Shown here: positions 1 to 7,468 of the stretch, in pieces
Position numbering within the stretch: the first letter of the stretch is position 1
Layout of the letters: the number at the start of each line of letters is the position of its first letter
NCBI RefSeq assembly: GCF_014202425.1
Contig: NZ_JACHGT010000010.1
Coordinates: forward strand, 62,001 to 126,000
DNA: 64,000 nucleotides
Direction: 5' to 3'
Origin: Phytomonospora endophytica
GTDB taxonomy: Bacteria; Actinomycetota; Actinomycetes; Mycobacteriales; Micromonosporaceae
Translations under genes and position numbers: made by a program
Notes under the pieces: generated by a model
What the model saw: only the letters and a program-made list of their open reading frames with translations
Databases searched by the model: none
What the model was told of the DNA's origin: nothing

Positions 1-387
1 GCGACAGCCGTCGTTGGCCTCGACCCAGCGCGCCTGGGCGGCCCGCCAGTCGGTGAGCTCGCCCTTGCCGGGCCAGTCGGCCATGTCGGTGCGGTAGAGG
101 ACCATGTCCTCGGCGGGCCGGATCATCGACTGGAGCTCGATCAGCGTCTGCTTCTCCAGCGCCGACGCCAGCTCGGCGCGGTCATAGGCAGAACCGAGCC
201 GACTCCAGAGCACCAGGTCGGCGCTCGGCGCGACGGCGGCGGTCTGGTCGACCTGGAGGAGCGTCAGGGCGCGAACGATATCGTGGAGACCCGCGGGGCG
301 CGGCTCGTCGAGCAGCTGAGCGCCGACGGCCACGCGGCGGGCCTCCGCACGCGACAGCTTGTGCGGCGCCGGACCTGCGCTCGCCAT
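1..387 (-). CDS. YcaQ-like winged-helix DNA glycosylase family protein (partial, 3' end outside window)
   Basis: The first 129 codons are read here and the frame is still open at base 1. The ATG is preceded by GGAGG with a 6-base gap, so the start is good. The opening residues (LSRAEARR, then LLQVDQTAAV and LVLWSRLG) match the N-terminus of the HTH_42/YcaQ family. The QVD at residues 45-47 fits the Q-hydrophobic-D signature I associate with YcaQ-like DNA glycosylases that remove bulky or cross-linked bases, as opposed to the QxQ of the AlkZ-like branch. This assignment is from family memory. The C-terminal winged-helix repeats cannot be checked. It is divergent from the TetR gene at 501 across a 113-base gap holding a strong palindrome, so it may be that regulator's target. 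Confidence 0.7.
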   Translation of the reverse strand, partial: MASAGPAPHKLSRAEARRVAVGAQLLDEPRPAGLHDIVRALTLLQVDQTAAVAPSADLVLWSRLGSAYDRAELASALEKQTLIELQSMIRPAEDMVLYRTDMADWPGKGELTDWRAAQARWVEANDGCR

Positions 388-423
388 TGGGGACCTCCGC
401 TCGACGTCGTGGCCTTCCAGACT

Positions 424-467
424 AGGACGCGGGTACGACGGAGTGAGCCGCCCCGTACCCGCGTCCT
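424..467. promoter_or_regulatory. 14-bp perfect inverted repeat, probable TetR operator
   Basis: The arm AGGACGCGGGTACG at 424-437 is repeated exactly in reverse complement at 454-467, with a 16-base spacer. It lies midway between the divergent YcaQ-like gene (start 387) and the TetR gene (start 501). Such spaced perfect dyads beside TetR genes are typical autoregulatory operators; the binding itself is inferred. Confidence 0.6.
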
Positions 468-488
468 GTACTAAGTGCAAGCGTCCCG

Positions 489-494
489 TAGTCT
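489..494 (+). promoter_or_regulatory. -10 box TAGTCT for a leaderless TetR mRNA
   Basis: TAGTCT fits the actinobacterial TAnnnT -10 consensus and ends six bases before the ATG at 501, where transcription would be expected to start. No Shine-Dalgarno sequence is present in the gap, so a leaderless transcript is likely. No convincing -35 element is seen. Confidence 0.45.
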
Positions 495-500
495 CGCCCC

Positions 501-1178
501 ATGCAGAAGCCGACGCTCACCGCCGCACAGATCGTGCGCACCGCCATCGAGATCCTCGACGCCGAAGGACTCGACGGCCTCAACATGCGCGCGCTCGGCA
601 AGCGCCTGAACTCGGCCCCGACGGCCATGTACTGGCACGTCAAGAACAAGGACAACCTCGTACGACTCGCCGTCGACGAGGTCTGGCACGAGATCGCCCT
701 GCCCGACCCCGGCGCCCTCGGCTGGCGCGCCGCCGCGACGAAACTCGCCACCGGCCTTAACGAGACGCTCCACCGCCACCCCTGGCTCGTCCAGGCCATG
801 GCCGGTCACTTCCTCTACGGAGAAGGCAAGAGCCGCTTCGACGACAGCCTCCTCGCCGCCTACGAGGCCGCGGGCCTGAGCGCGGAGCAGGCCGACCAGG
901 CCGCCGCCGCGTCCTTCATGCTCGCCCTCGGCAACGCCGTCGGCGCCTCGGCCAACGTCGCGCTCGCCCGCAAGGTCAACCTCGACGGCGGCGACCCCGC
1001 GGAGGTCATGCGCGAGTCGATCGACGAGGCGACCCGGATCGCGGCGTCGTTCCCACGACTGCGCGCACGCCTGGAATCGGCCGGGGCGGGTTACAACGAG
1101 GCACCGGGGGACACCTTCGCGTTCGGACTGACGGCCTTCCTGGACGGGATCGAGCGACGCATCGCGGCGCGGGGGTGA
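501..1178 (+). CDS. TetR-family transcriptional regulator with TetR_C domain
   Basis: A 225-residue regulator. Residues 8-54 form the TetR helix-turn-helix, with LTAAQIVRTAIEIL as helix 1 and the recognition region around SAPTAMYWHVKNKDNL, which is the hallmark of the TetR(class B)/TetR_C subgroup. The rest is an all-alpha ligand and dimerisation domain. The length is normal for the family. It probably represses itself and the divergent YcaQ-like gene through the dyad at 424-467; the ligand is unknown. It converges on the AfsR-like gene with only nine bases between the stop codons and no visible terminator. Confidence 0.85.
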   Translation: MQKPTLTAAQIVRTAIEILDAEGLDGLNMRALGKRLNSAPTAMYWHVKNKDNLVRLAVDEVWHEIALPDPGALGWRAAATKLATGLNETLHRHPWLVQAMAGHFLYGEGKSRFDDSLLAAYEAAGLSAEQADQAAAASFMLALGNAVGASANVALARKVNLDGGDPAEVMRESIDEATRIAASFPRLRARLESAGAGYNEAPGDTFAFGLTAFLDGIERRIAARG

Positions 1179-1187
1179 TCGCCGCCC

Positions 1188-4100
1188 TCACACCAGCGCC
1201 CTGGCCGCCTCCGGGTCCAGCCGGCCCCCCTCGGCGTACAGGGCGTCGAAACTCTCCCGGCCGAGCACCGCCACGAGCCGCTCGGTCACACGGTCGATCT
1301 CATCGCGCTCGGCGGGAGCCGCGGGCGCACCGGCCGACGACCGGCACGCGGCGGCGGCACCCAGCAGCCTGACCGCCGCCTCGGGATCGTCGGTCGCCGA
1401 CGCCATGCCTTCCAGGGCACCGAAACCGTCACGCGGGGAACGCATCGCCGAGGCGGCCTCGAAGGCCTCCACGTGCAGCGCCAGCGCACCGGCCCGGTCG
1501 CCTTCCAGCTCGACGGCGTAGCCGAGCTCCACCAGGATCATCGGCAGGTACAGGGCCTTCTCCGGCGCCACGCGGCCTCGCTCGGCCAGCCTCGACAGGT
1601 GCACCGTCGCCAGGTCGAGTTTCCCTTCCCGCCGGGCCGCCAGACCCAGACTCATCTCGGCGAAGATGATCGCCGAGGGGGCACCCTGCTCCAGCGCCAT
1701 CCGGTGAGACCGCTCGGCCAGCTCCCGGCCCAGCGTGTATTCCCGTGTCTGGACGGCGATCCAGGCCAGCCAGGAGAGTTTCCCGCCGACCTCCGGCCAC
1801 AGCGACAGCTCCTCGGCCCAGCGCAGGCCCTCGCGGTGCAGCGCGGCGGCCCGCTCGTGCTCACCGCTCATCTCGGCGAGGCCGCCGAGCCAGCCGTTGG
1901 CCTGCAGCCAGCCCCACCGGTCGCCGATCCCGGTGAAGATCTCGTCGCTGCGCGACGCCGTGCGTTCGAGCTCGGCCAGGTCGCCCTGGGCGTGCGCGAT
2001 CATCGCTCGCGAGCTGAGTGATGCCGCCTCCACCCACGGATCGCCCGCGCCTTCGGGCAGCAGACGGGCCGCGAGCACGAGGTCACCCCGGTCGAGGACC
2101 GCCGCGGCTGTGAACCACACGGCCCGGTCCGAGGCGGCGTCGGCCAGCGCGGCCTCGATCACCTCCGGTGCGAGCTCGTCGCCTTGAAGGAGGGCGAACC
2201 CGACCCGCCAGGCCGCCGCGCTGGTCTCCTCGACGGTGTCGCCGCGTTCGTCGAGGGCGCGCCGCGCCTCGGTGAGCCTTCCGCGCAGGAACCAGTACCA
2301 GGTCAGCGCCATGGCCAGGCGCAACCCGCCACCGTGGGAGAGGGCCGCCCGCAGGTTCGCCGACTCGGTGTCGAGCCGTGCCAGCCATTCGCGCTGGTGG
2401 GGGCCGCGCAGTTCACCGTCGGCGTGTTCGGCGAGCACCGTGTAGTACTCGGCGTGCCGCGCGCGGACGGCTTCGCCGTCGTCGAGGCGGCCGAGGCAGA
2501 ACGCCGCGACCGACTCCAGCAGCCGGAAACGGACACCCTCGGACGTCTCGTCGCTGACCACGAGCGAACGGTCGACCAGGCGCGCGAGGACGTCGAGGTC
2601 GGCCCCGCACACCCGCTCGGCGGCCTCGGCGGTGCACCCGTCACGGAAGACCGCGAGCCGGGCGAGGACCGCGCGATCGGTGTCGTCGAGGAGGTCCCAG
2701 CTCCACTCGATGACCGCCGTCAGGGTCCGCTGGCGCGGTGGGACGTCACGTTGCCGGGTGGCCAGGAGCGCGAAACGGTCGTCGAGGCGGTCGACGACTC
2801 CCTGCACCCCGAGCGAGCGGACGCGGGTCGCGGCCAGTTCGAGCGCGAGCGGGAGCCCGTCGAGGCGGAAGCAGAGTTTCGCGACGGCGGGGGCGGTCTT
2901 CTCGTCCAGCCGGAAACCGCGCTGCTGAGCCGCCGCGCGGGCCGCGAAGAGCCGCGCGGCGGCCGAGCGGCGCACGGCGTCGAGGTCGTCGCCGTCGGTG
3001 GGGACGGCCAGCGGCGGGACCTCCCACAGCGTCTCCCCGGCCAGGCCGAGCGCCTCGCGGCTCGTCGCCAGGACCGTCACACCGGGAGCGTCGCGCAGCA
3101 GACGCGCGACGACCTCGGCGGCCGCCTCGATGACGTGCTCGCAGTTGTCGAGCACCAGCAGCAGACGCCGCTCCCGCAGCGCCGTCGACAAGCGCTCTTC
3201 GGGCGCCGCCGCGCTACCGGAGGCCTCCTGGAGTTCGAGAGCGTCGAGGATCCGCTCGGCGACGCCGTCGTCACCGGCCGGCAGTGGTGCCAGCTCGACG
3301 AGGTGCGTCCCGTCGGGCGGTTCCTGCTCACGAGCGGCCTCCGTGGCCAGGCGTGTCTTGCCGACACCCCCCGGCCCGATCAGCGTGACCAGCCGCCGCT
3401 CCGGGATCAGGCCGCGCAGTTCGGCCAGGGCCTCGGCACGCCCGACGAGTTCGTCGAGGCGGGCCGGGAGACTGTTGCGGACGATCGCCGCGCGCGGCGG
3501 CGCGCTCAGACCCGCGTCCTGCTCCAGGATCCGGCGGTACAGGGCGACCAGCTCCGGGCCCGGATCGAGACCGAGTTCGTCGGCGAGGCGCTCGCGCAGA
3601 TCGCCGTAGCTCTCCAGCGCCTCCGACTGCCGCCCGGCCGCATACAGCGCACGCACCTGCAGGGCCCGCAGCCCTTCACGGAGGGGGTGGCGCGCGACGA
3701 GGTCGGCGAGGTCGGCGGCGACGCGGTCGTGCTCGCCGAGCGCGAGCCGGGCCTCGGCGAGCCGCTCGTGCGCGGTGAGGCGCCCTTCGGCCAGCCGCAC
3801 GGCCTCGGCCCGCGCGAAGTCCTCGTCGGCGACGTCGGCGTAGGCCTCGCCGCGCCACAGCGTGAGGGCCTCGGTCAGCCGCCGCACGTCGCTCGCGGCG
3901 GCCAGATCGGTGAAGCGGTCGGCGTCGACGTCCTTCGCGTGCAGCACGTACCCGGGAGGCCGCGACTCCAGCAGGTCCCGGGCGCCGGGCTCGGCGTCGT
4001 TGAGGGCCTTGCGCAGCTGGGAAACCCGGACCTGGAGCGCCCCGGCGGGGTTGGCCGGGGCGTCCTCGCCCCACAGGTCGTCGATGAGCCGGTCGGCGGA

Positions 4101-4223
4101 CACGACCCGGTTGCGGTTGGCCAGCAGGTCGGCCAGAAGCATCCGGACCTTGGCGCCGGGCACCACGACGGGGTCACCGGAATCGGTGACGGCGATGACG
4201 GGGCCGAGCACGCCGAACTGCAC
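1188..4223 (-). CDS. AfsR/SARP-like transcriptional regulator (winged helix, BTAD, NB-ARC ATPase, TPR-like C-terminus)
   Basis: A 1011-residue cytoplasmic regulator. From the GTG at 4223, the OmpR-like winged helix spans about residues 1-92 and the bacterial transcriptional activation domain about 93-240. An NB-ARC ATPase follows with Walker A GPGGVGKT at 283-290 and the Walker B-like LLLVLDNCEHV. A long helical TPR-like C-terminus completes the SARP-STAND layout of AfsR. I chose GTG 4223 because GGAAGGA lies seven bases ahead. An ATG at 4274 is also in frame but would leave only 17 bases to the divergent hydrolase start. No membrane segment is seen. Such proteins usually activate neighbouring genes after nucleotide- and ligand-dependent oligomerisation; the target here is unknown. 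Confidence 0.88.
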   Translation of the reverse strand: MQFGVLGPVIAVTDSGDPVVVPGAKVRMLLADLLANRNRVVSADRLIDDLWGEDAPANPAGALQVRVSQLRKALNDAEPGARDLLESRPPGYVLHAKDVDADRFTDLAAASDVRRLTEALTLWRGEAYADVADEDFARAEAVRLAEGRLTAHERLAEARLALGEHDRVAADLADLVARHPLREGLRALQVRALYAAGRQSEALESYGDLRERLADELGLDPGPELVALYRRILEQDAGLSAPPRAAIVRNSLPARLDELVGRAEALAELRGLIPERRLVTLIGPGGVGKTRLATEAAREQEPPDGTHLVELAPLPAGDDGVAERILDALELQEASGSAAAPEERLSTALRERRLLLVLDNCEHVIEAAAEVVARLLRDAPGVTVLATSREALGLAGETLWEVPPLAVPTDGDDLDAVRRSAAARLFAARAAAQQRGFRLDEKTAPAVAKLCFRLDGLPLALELAATRVRSLGVQGVVDRLDDRFALLATRQRDVPPRQRTLTAVIEWSWDLLDDTDRAVLARLAVFRDGCTAEAAERVCGADLDVLARLVDRSLVVSDETSEGVRFRLLESVAAFCLGRLDDGEAVRARHAEYYTVLAEHADGELRGPHQREWLARLDTESANLRAALSHGGGLRLAMALTWYWFLRGRLTEARRALDERGDTVEETSAAAWRVGFALLQGDELAPEVIEAALADAASDRAVWFTAAAVLDRGDLVLAARLLPEGAGDPWVEAASLSSRAMIAHAQGDLAELERTASRSDEIFTGIGDRWGWLQANGWLGGLAEMSGEHERAAALHREGLRWAEELSLWPEVGGKLSWLAWIAVQTREYTLGRELAERSHRMALEQGAPSAIIFAEMSLGLAARREGKLDLATVHLSRLAERGRVAPEKALYLPMILVELGYAVELEGDRAGALALHVEAFEAASAMRSPRDGFGALEGMASATDDPEAAVRLLGAAAACRSSAGAPAAPAERDEIDRVTERLVAVLGRESFDALYAEGGRLDPEAARALV

Positions 4224-4278
4224 GAGGGGGTCCTTCCGTCGGTAAGGGGAGCTGAAGGCGATCGTAAGCGGCAACGCC

Positions 4279-4284
4279 GATTCT
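4279..4284 (+). promoter_or_regulatory. Possible -10 box GATTCT for the hydrolase gene
   Basis: GATTCT ends seven bases before the ATG at 4292, the spacing expected for a leaderless transcript. It matches TAnnnT only at its second and last positions. The 68-base gap is shared with the divergent AfsR-like gene. Confidence 0.25.
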
Positions 4285-4291
4285 CGGGGGT

Positions 4292-5047
4292 ATGGACATC
4301 TACCACGAAGACCACGGCACCGGCGAGGGCCGCCCGCTCGTCCTGATTCACGGTGCCCTGTCCGGTATCGGCACCTCCTTCGGGGAGTTCCTGCCGCTGC
4401 TGGCCAAGACCCGCCGGGTCATCGCCGTCGAACTACAGGCCCACGGCCGCACCCGCGACATCGACCGGCCATTCGGTTTCAGCGCCTTCGCCGCCGACGT
4501 CGTCGAACTCCTCGACCGCCTCGGCGTCGAACGCGCCGACGTCTTCGGCTGGAGCATGGGCGGCGCGGTCGCGCTGCGACTGGGCACCGACCACCCCGAG
4601 CGCGTCGGCCGCCTCGTCCTGGCCTCCATGAGTTTCGACAACGACGGTCTGCACCCCGGCCTCCTCGACGGCATCGCCGACCTGCGGCCCGAGCACCTGC
4701 ACGGCTCGGAGTTCCACGAGGAGTACCTGCGCACCGCTCCCGACCCCGACGGCTGGCCGAACCTCGTCGAGAAGGTCAAGGCGCAGGACGCCGCGCCCGA
4801 GCAGTGGACCAGGGAGGAGGTCAGCGCGCTCGAAGCGCCCGCGTTCATCGTGCTGGCCGACTCCGACATCGTCCGCAACGAGCACGCCGTGGAGTTCTTC
4901 GGTCTGCTCGGCGGGGGAGTGGCGGGAGACCTGGTGGGGCTTCCGGCCTCGCGCCTGGCGATCCTGCCCGGCAGCACCCACACGACGATCCCGCAGCGGG
5001 CGGACTGGCTGGCGCCGATGATCGGGGAGTTCCTCGACGAGGGGTGA
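4292..5047 (+). CDS. Alpha/beta-fold hydrolase
   Basis: A 251-residue cytoplasmic alpha/beta hydrolase. The oxyanion-side motif LVLIHGALSG is at about 16-25 and the nucleophile elbow GWSMGG places the catalytic serine at residue 88. An acid in VLADSDIVRN and a histidine in PGSTHTTI complete the expected triad. The protein resembles small esterases and haloperoxidase-like hydrolases without signal peptide or lid insertions. The substrate cannot be told from sequence. It is divergent from the AfsR-like regulator, which is a plausible controller, and is followed by a strong terminator hairpin. Confidence 0.82.
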   Translation: MDIYHEDHGTGEGRPLVLIHGALSGIGTSFGEFLPLLAKTRRVIAVELQAHGRTRDIDRPFGFSAFAADVVELLDRLGVERADVFGWSMGGAVALRLGTDHPERVGRLVLASMSFDNDGLHPGLLDGIADLRPEHLHGSEFHEEYLRTAPDPDGWPNLVEKVKAQDAAPEQWTREEVSALEAPAFIVLADSDIVRNEHAVEFFGLLGGGVAGDLVGLPASRLAILPGSTHTTIPQRADWLAPMIGEFLDEG

Positions 5048-5056
5048 ACACGGCGA

Positions 5057-5082
5057 AAGGGCGGGCCGCGAGGCCCGCCCTT
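5057..5082. terminator. Bidirectional terminator hairpin between convergent genes
   Basis: A perfect 11-bp stem (AAGGGCGGGCC with its complement) closed by a GCGA tetraloop lies between the stop of the hydrolase at 5047 and the stop of the minus-strand gene at 5096. The A/T ends of the stem give a short U run in both directions. Confidence 0.7.
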
Positions 5083-5095
5083 CCCGTTCGCTCGA

Positions 5096-6148
5096 TCAGG
5101 GCCTGTCCCCGACGTTGTCGACGAATCCGGCGTCGAGCCTGGTCAGCTCCCACAGCGTCGTGCCGGCGGTCTCGGTGACCGCGGGGTCGTCGCCGAAGGG
5201 CGGGTAACTGAAGTCGGCGATGGCGACGGACCGGTAGCCGACGAACTCGTAGGTCTCCGGGTCGACGAGGAGCTGCTCGTGCTGCCAGGCCTCGGTGACC
5301 CGGCCGACGGCGAGGGTCTCCCGGCCCTCGACCATGACCGTCCCCTCCACGGCGACGCCCGGGATCATGCCCGCGGCACGCCACAGCGCTGCGGTGAGAT
5401 TCGGCGGGAGCAGGTTGTCCCGGAGGATCGCCGAGATCCGCGCGAACAACCAGGCGTTCCACTCCTCCTGGTTCCCCGGGAGGCCGACGCCGTCGTCGGT
5501 GGTGCCCGATGACGCCTCGTCGCGCGGAACGGCCCCGTCCCCGACCAGCTCCTTCTCCAGTGCGTCGATCAGGGCGTTCGGTTCGACGGGAAGGCTCAGC
5601 ATGTACGGGTACGAGTCGTCGTTCAGGTACCCGCCGACTTCGGGCTCTCCCTCGCCGTCGACGAGCTCGCCGAACCTCGAACCGTCGTAGCTGATCCAGG
5701 TCTCGTCGACGGACTCGGGCCGCATGCCCTTGTACTCGCTCATCGCGCTGGCCGAGACGCTGTGGTCCTTGATGTACATCCACTGGTCGGGGCCGGGCGG
5801 CTCCCACGGCTGGGCCTCCGCGTAGGAGGCGGCCAGTTCGATGACCCGGGCGGCCTCGATCTCGGCCGCCGTCTTCTGCCCCGGCGGCGGGACGTTTCCG
5901 CCGCCGGTGGCGACGCCGAGCACGACCGCCGCGGCGGCGACGGCGGCCAGCGCGCCGGTCGCGTAGGCGAAGCGACGCTTGGGGGAGCGGGGAGGTGCGG
6001 TCGTGCCCTGGTCCTGGATGTGGTTCACCACGAACTCCTGGAGTTGACGCTGCCGGCCGCTCGGGATCTCCCGCTCGGGGGGCGCCGGCAGGAGCCGGGC
6101 CAACTCGTCACGTTCGTCCGAGCCGGGCTGGGGGTCTTCGCTTCTCAT
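5096..6148 (-). CDS. CU044_5270-type membrane protein, partner of the adjacent ECF sigma factor
   Basis: A 350-residue protein with a cytoplasmic head of about 58 residues, one membrane segment at about 60-80 and a large extracellular part. It fits the CU044_5270 family, which is habitually encoded directly after ECF sigma factors in actinobacteria. Its ATG overlaps the sigma factor's TGA (ATGA at 6145-6148), so the two are translationally coupled. By position it should sequester or modulate that sigma factor from the membrane, but it lacks a Cys-based zinc-finger motif and the anti-sigma role is inference from context. Confidence 0.75.
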   Translation of the reverse strand: MRSEDPQPGSDERDELARLLPAPPEREIPSGRQRQLQEFVVNHIQDQGTTAPPRSPKRRFAYATGALAAVAAAAVVLGVATGGGNVPPPGQKTAAEIEAARVIELAASYAEAQPWEPPGPDQWMYIKDHSVSASAMSEYKGMRPESVDETWISYDGSRFGELVDGEGEPEVGGYLNDDSYPYMLSLPVEPNALIDALEKELVGDGAVPRDEASSGTTDDGVGLPGNQEEWNAWLFARISAILRDNLLPPNLTAALWRAAGMIPGVAVEGTVMVEGRETLAVGRVTEAWQHEQLLVDPETYEFVGYRSVAIADFSYPPFGDDPAVTETAGTTLWELTRLDAGFVDNVGDRP

Positions 6149-6786
6149 TGGTTGATCTCCTGAGCGAGCCGGACCGTTTTGTCACGGTCTCCTATTACCT
6201 GTCCGTTCCGTGGATCGGGTTCCCGTTTTTCTTCAGCAGGTTTCAGGCGACCCGAGCTCACGAGCTTGGCGAGCTTCGCCCGCGCCCGCGACAGCCGCGA
6301 GCGGACCGTGCCGACGGGCACGCCCAGCGCCTCGGCGGCCTCGGCGTAGTCGAGCTCAGCCCACACGACCAGCGTGATGACCTCGCGCTCGGTCTTGCGC
6401 AGCCTCTTCAGCGCCGCCATCGTCAGCGCGAGACGCTGGCGGTCGGCGGCCCTGTCGGTGATCGCGTCGGCGATGTCGGGGACCGTCATGCTCAGCGGGA
6501 CCCGGATCATGGCCCCGTCGTGGCGTCGGGCGGCCCGGCGGATGTTCCTGGCGACGTTCGTGGCGATGCCCAGCAGCCAGGGCCGCAGCGAAGCGCCCTC
6601 CTCGCCGGCGTCGACCTTCTCCCGAAGCCGCCATGACTCCAAGAAGGTCAGCGAGGCGACGTCCTCGGCCGTCGACCAGTTGCCGGTGAGCCGGAAGCCG
6701 TGGTTGTACACCGCGCGGGCGTGCTCGGCGACCAGCTCCCGGAAGGCCTCGGGGTCACCGGAGCGAACGCGGGCACGCAAATTCAT
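6145..6786 (-). CDS. RNA polymerase sigma factor, ECF (sigma-70) family
   Basis: About 213 residues with a region 2 (FRELVAEHARAVYNHGFRL to SLTFLESW) and a region 4 helix-turn-helix (REVITLVVWAELDYAEAAEA, then GVPVGTVRSRLSRARAKL). A short tail of about 35 residues follows. The open frame extends far upstream, but homology starts at MNLRARVRSGDPEAFRELV, so I start at ATG 6786. A GTG two codons upstream and a TTG two codons downstream are also possible, and a GGAG fits the TTG best. It is coupled by ATGA to the membrane protein at 5096-6148. It probably directs its own promoter, as is usual for ECF pairs. Confidence 0.82.
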   Translation of the reverse strand: MNLRARVRSGDPEAFRELVAEHARAVYNHGFRLTGNWSTAEDVASLTFLESWRLREKVDAGEEGASLRPWLLGIATNVARNIRRAARRHDGAMIRVPLSMTVPDIADAITDRAADRQRLALTMAALKRLRKTEREVITLVVWAELDYAEAAEALGVPVGTVRSRLSRARAKLAKLVSSGRLKPAEEKREPDPRNGQVIGDRDKTVRLAQEINQ

Positions 6787-6922
6787 CTCCACATCCGTTG
6801 ACTGTCCACCCGAAGCGGCAGGTTCCGTGACCTGAGTCACAGTGCCGGGAGCGGATGCGGGAGGGAATGCCCCGCAGTGACCGGCGTTGGCGATCAGCGA
6901 CGCCCTCGACGACGGAGAACAC

Positions 6923-7462
6923 ATGCTGATCGCGCACCTCAGCGACCCCCACATCCGCACCGGACCCCTCGCCGCCGAGCCCGCCGCCGGGCTCCACCAC
7001 GCGCTCGCCCGCGTCGTCGCCCTCGACTCCCGCCGCCCCGACAGCCCGGCCGGGCTCCTCGGCGCCGAACAGCTCGCCTGGCTCGACGGCGTGCTCACCG
7101 AACGGCCCGACGTGCCCGCCGTCGTCTGCCTGCACCACCCGCCCCTCGCCGTCGGGATCCCCTTCCTCGACGGGATCCGCCTCGACGACGGACCCGCGCT
7201 CGCCGACGTCGTCGCCAGGCATCCCCGGGTCGTCCGAGTCCTCGCCGGGCACGTCCACCGCACGGTCGTCGCGCCTTTCGCGGGGAGCCTGGTCGCGACG
7301 GCGCCGAGCACCTACCGGCAGACGGCCCTGCGCATGCACGACGACCGCCCGCCGGGCTACCTGGCCGAGCCGACCGGTTTCCTGCTGCACCAATCGACCG
7401 AGACCGGCTGGGTCACTCACCTGGTGGCGGCGAGCCACGCGGGGCCCGTCCTGGGGATGTGA
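6923..7462 (+). CDS. Internally deleted class III cyclic-nucleotide phosphodiesterase (CpdA/Icc-like), probably inactive
   Basis: A 179-residue metallophosphoesterase of the CpdA/Rv0805 type. The first metal motif is present (LSDPHI, Asp8 and His10), as are HHPP (His71) and GHVH near the C-terminus. The blocks that normally lie between them, carrying the GD and GNHD metal ligands, are absent: the helix LHHALARV joins directly to VVALDSRRPD, which normally follows the GNHD block. Spacing from Asp8 to the HHPP histidine is about 63 residues, whereas I recall close to 150 in Rv0805. This is an in-frame loss of roughly 70-80 residues. GGAG precedes the ATG with a normal gap. Translation may persist, but phosphodiesterase activity is doubtful. 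Confidence 0.7.
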   Translation: MLIAHLSDPHIRTGPLAAEPAAGLHHALARVVALDSRRPDSPAGLLGAEQLAWLDGVLTERPDVPAVVCLHHPPLAVGIPFLDGIRLDDGPALADVVARHPRVVRVLAGHVHRTVVAPFAGSLVATAPSTYRQTALRMHDDRPPGYLAEPTGFLLHQSTETGWVTHLVAASHAGPVLGM

Positions 7463-7468
7463 GCGCGG

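Noticed and set aside
4224-4274. ATG 4274 as start of the AfsR-like gene
   Set aside because: It would add 17 residues absent from homologous winged helices and leave only 17 bases to the divergent gene, whereas GTG 4223 has a good ribosome-binding site.
2184-4346. 720-codon open frame on the plus strand
   Set aside because: It is antisense to the AfsR-like gene, which has clear domains. Long antisense frames are expected at this GC content and the protein is low-complexity Gly/Arg/Glu.
6787-7311. 175-codon N-terminal extension of the ECF sigma frame
   Set aside because: The extension would lie antisense to the phosphodiesterase gene and has no sigma-like sequence.
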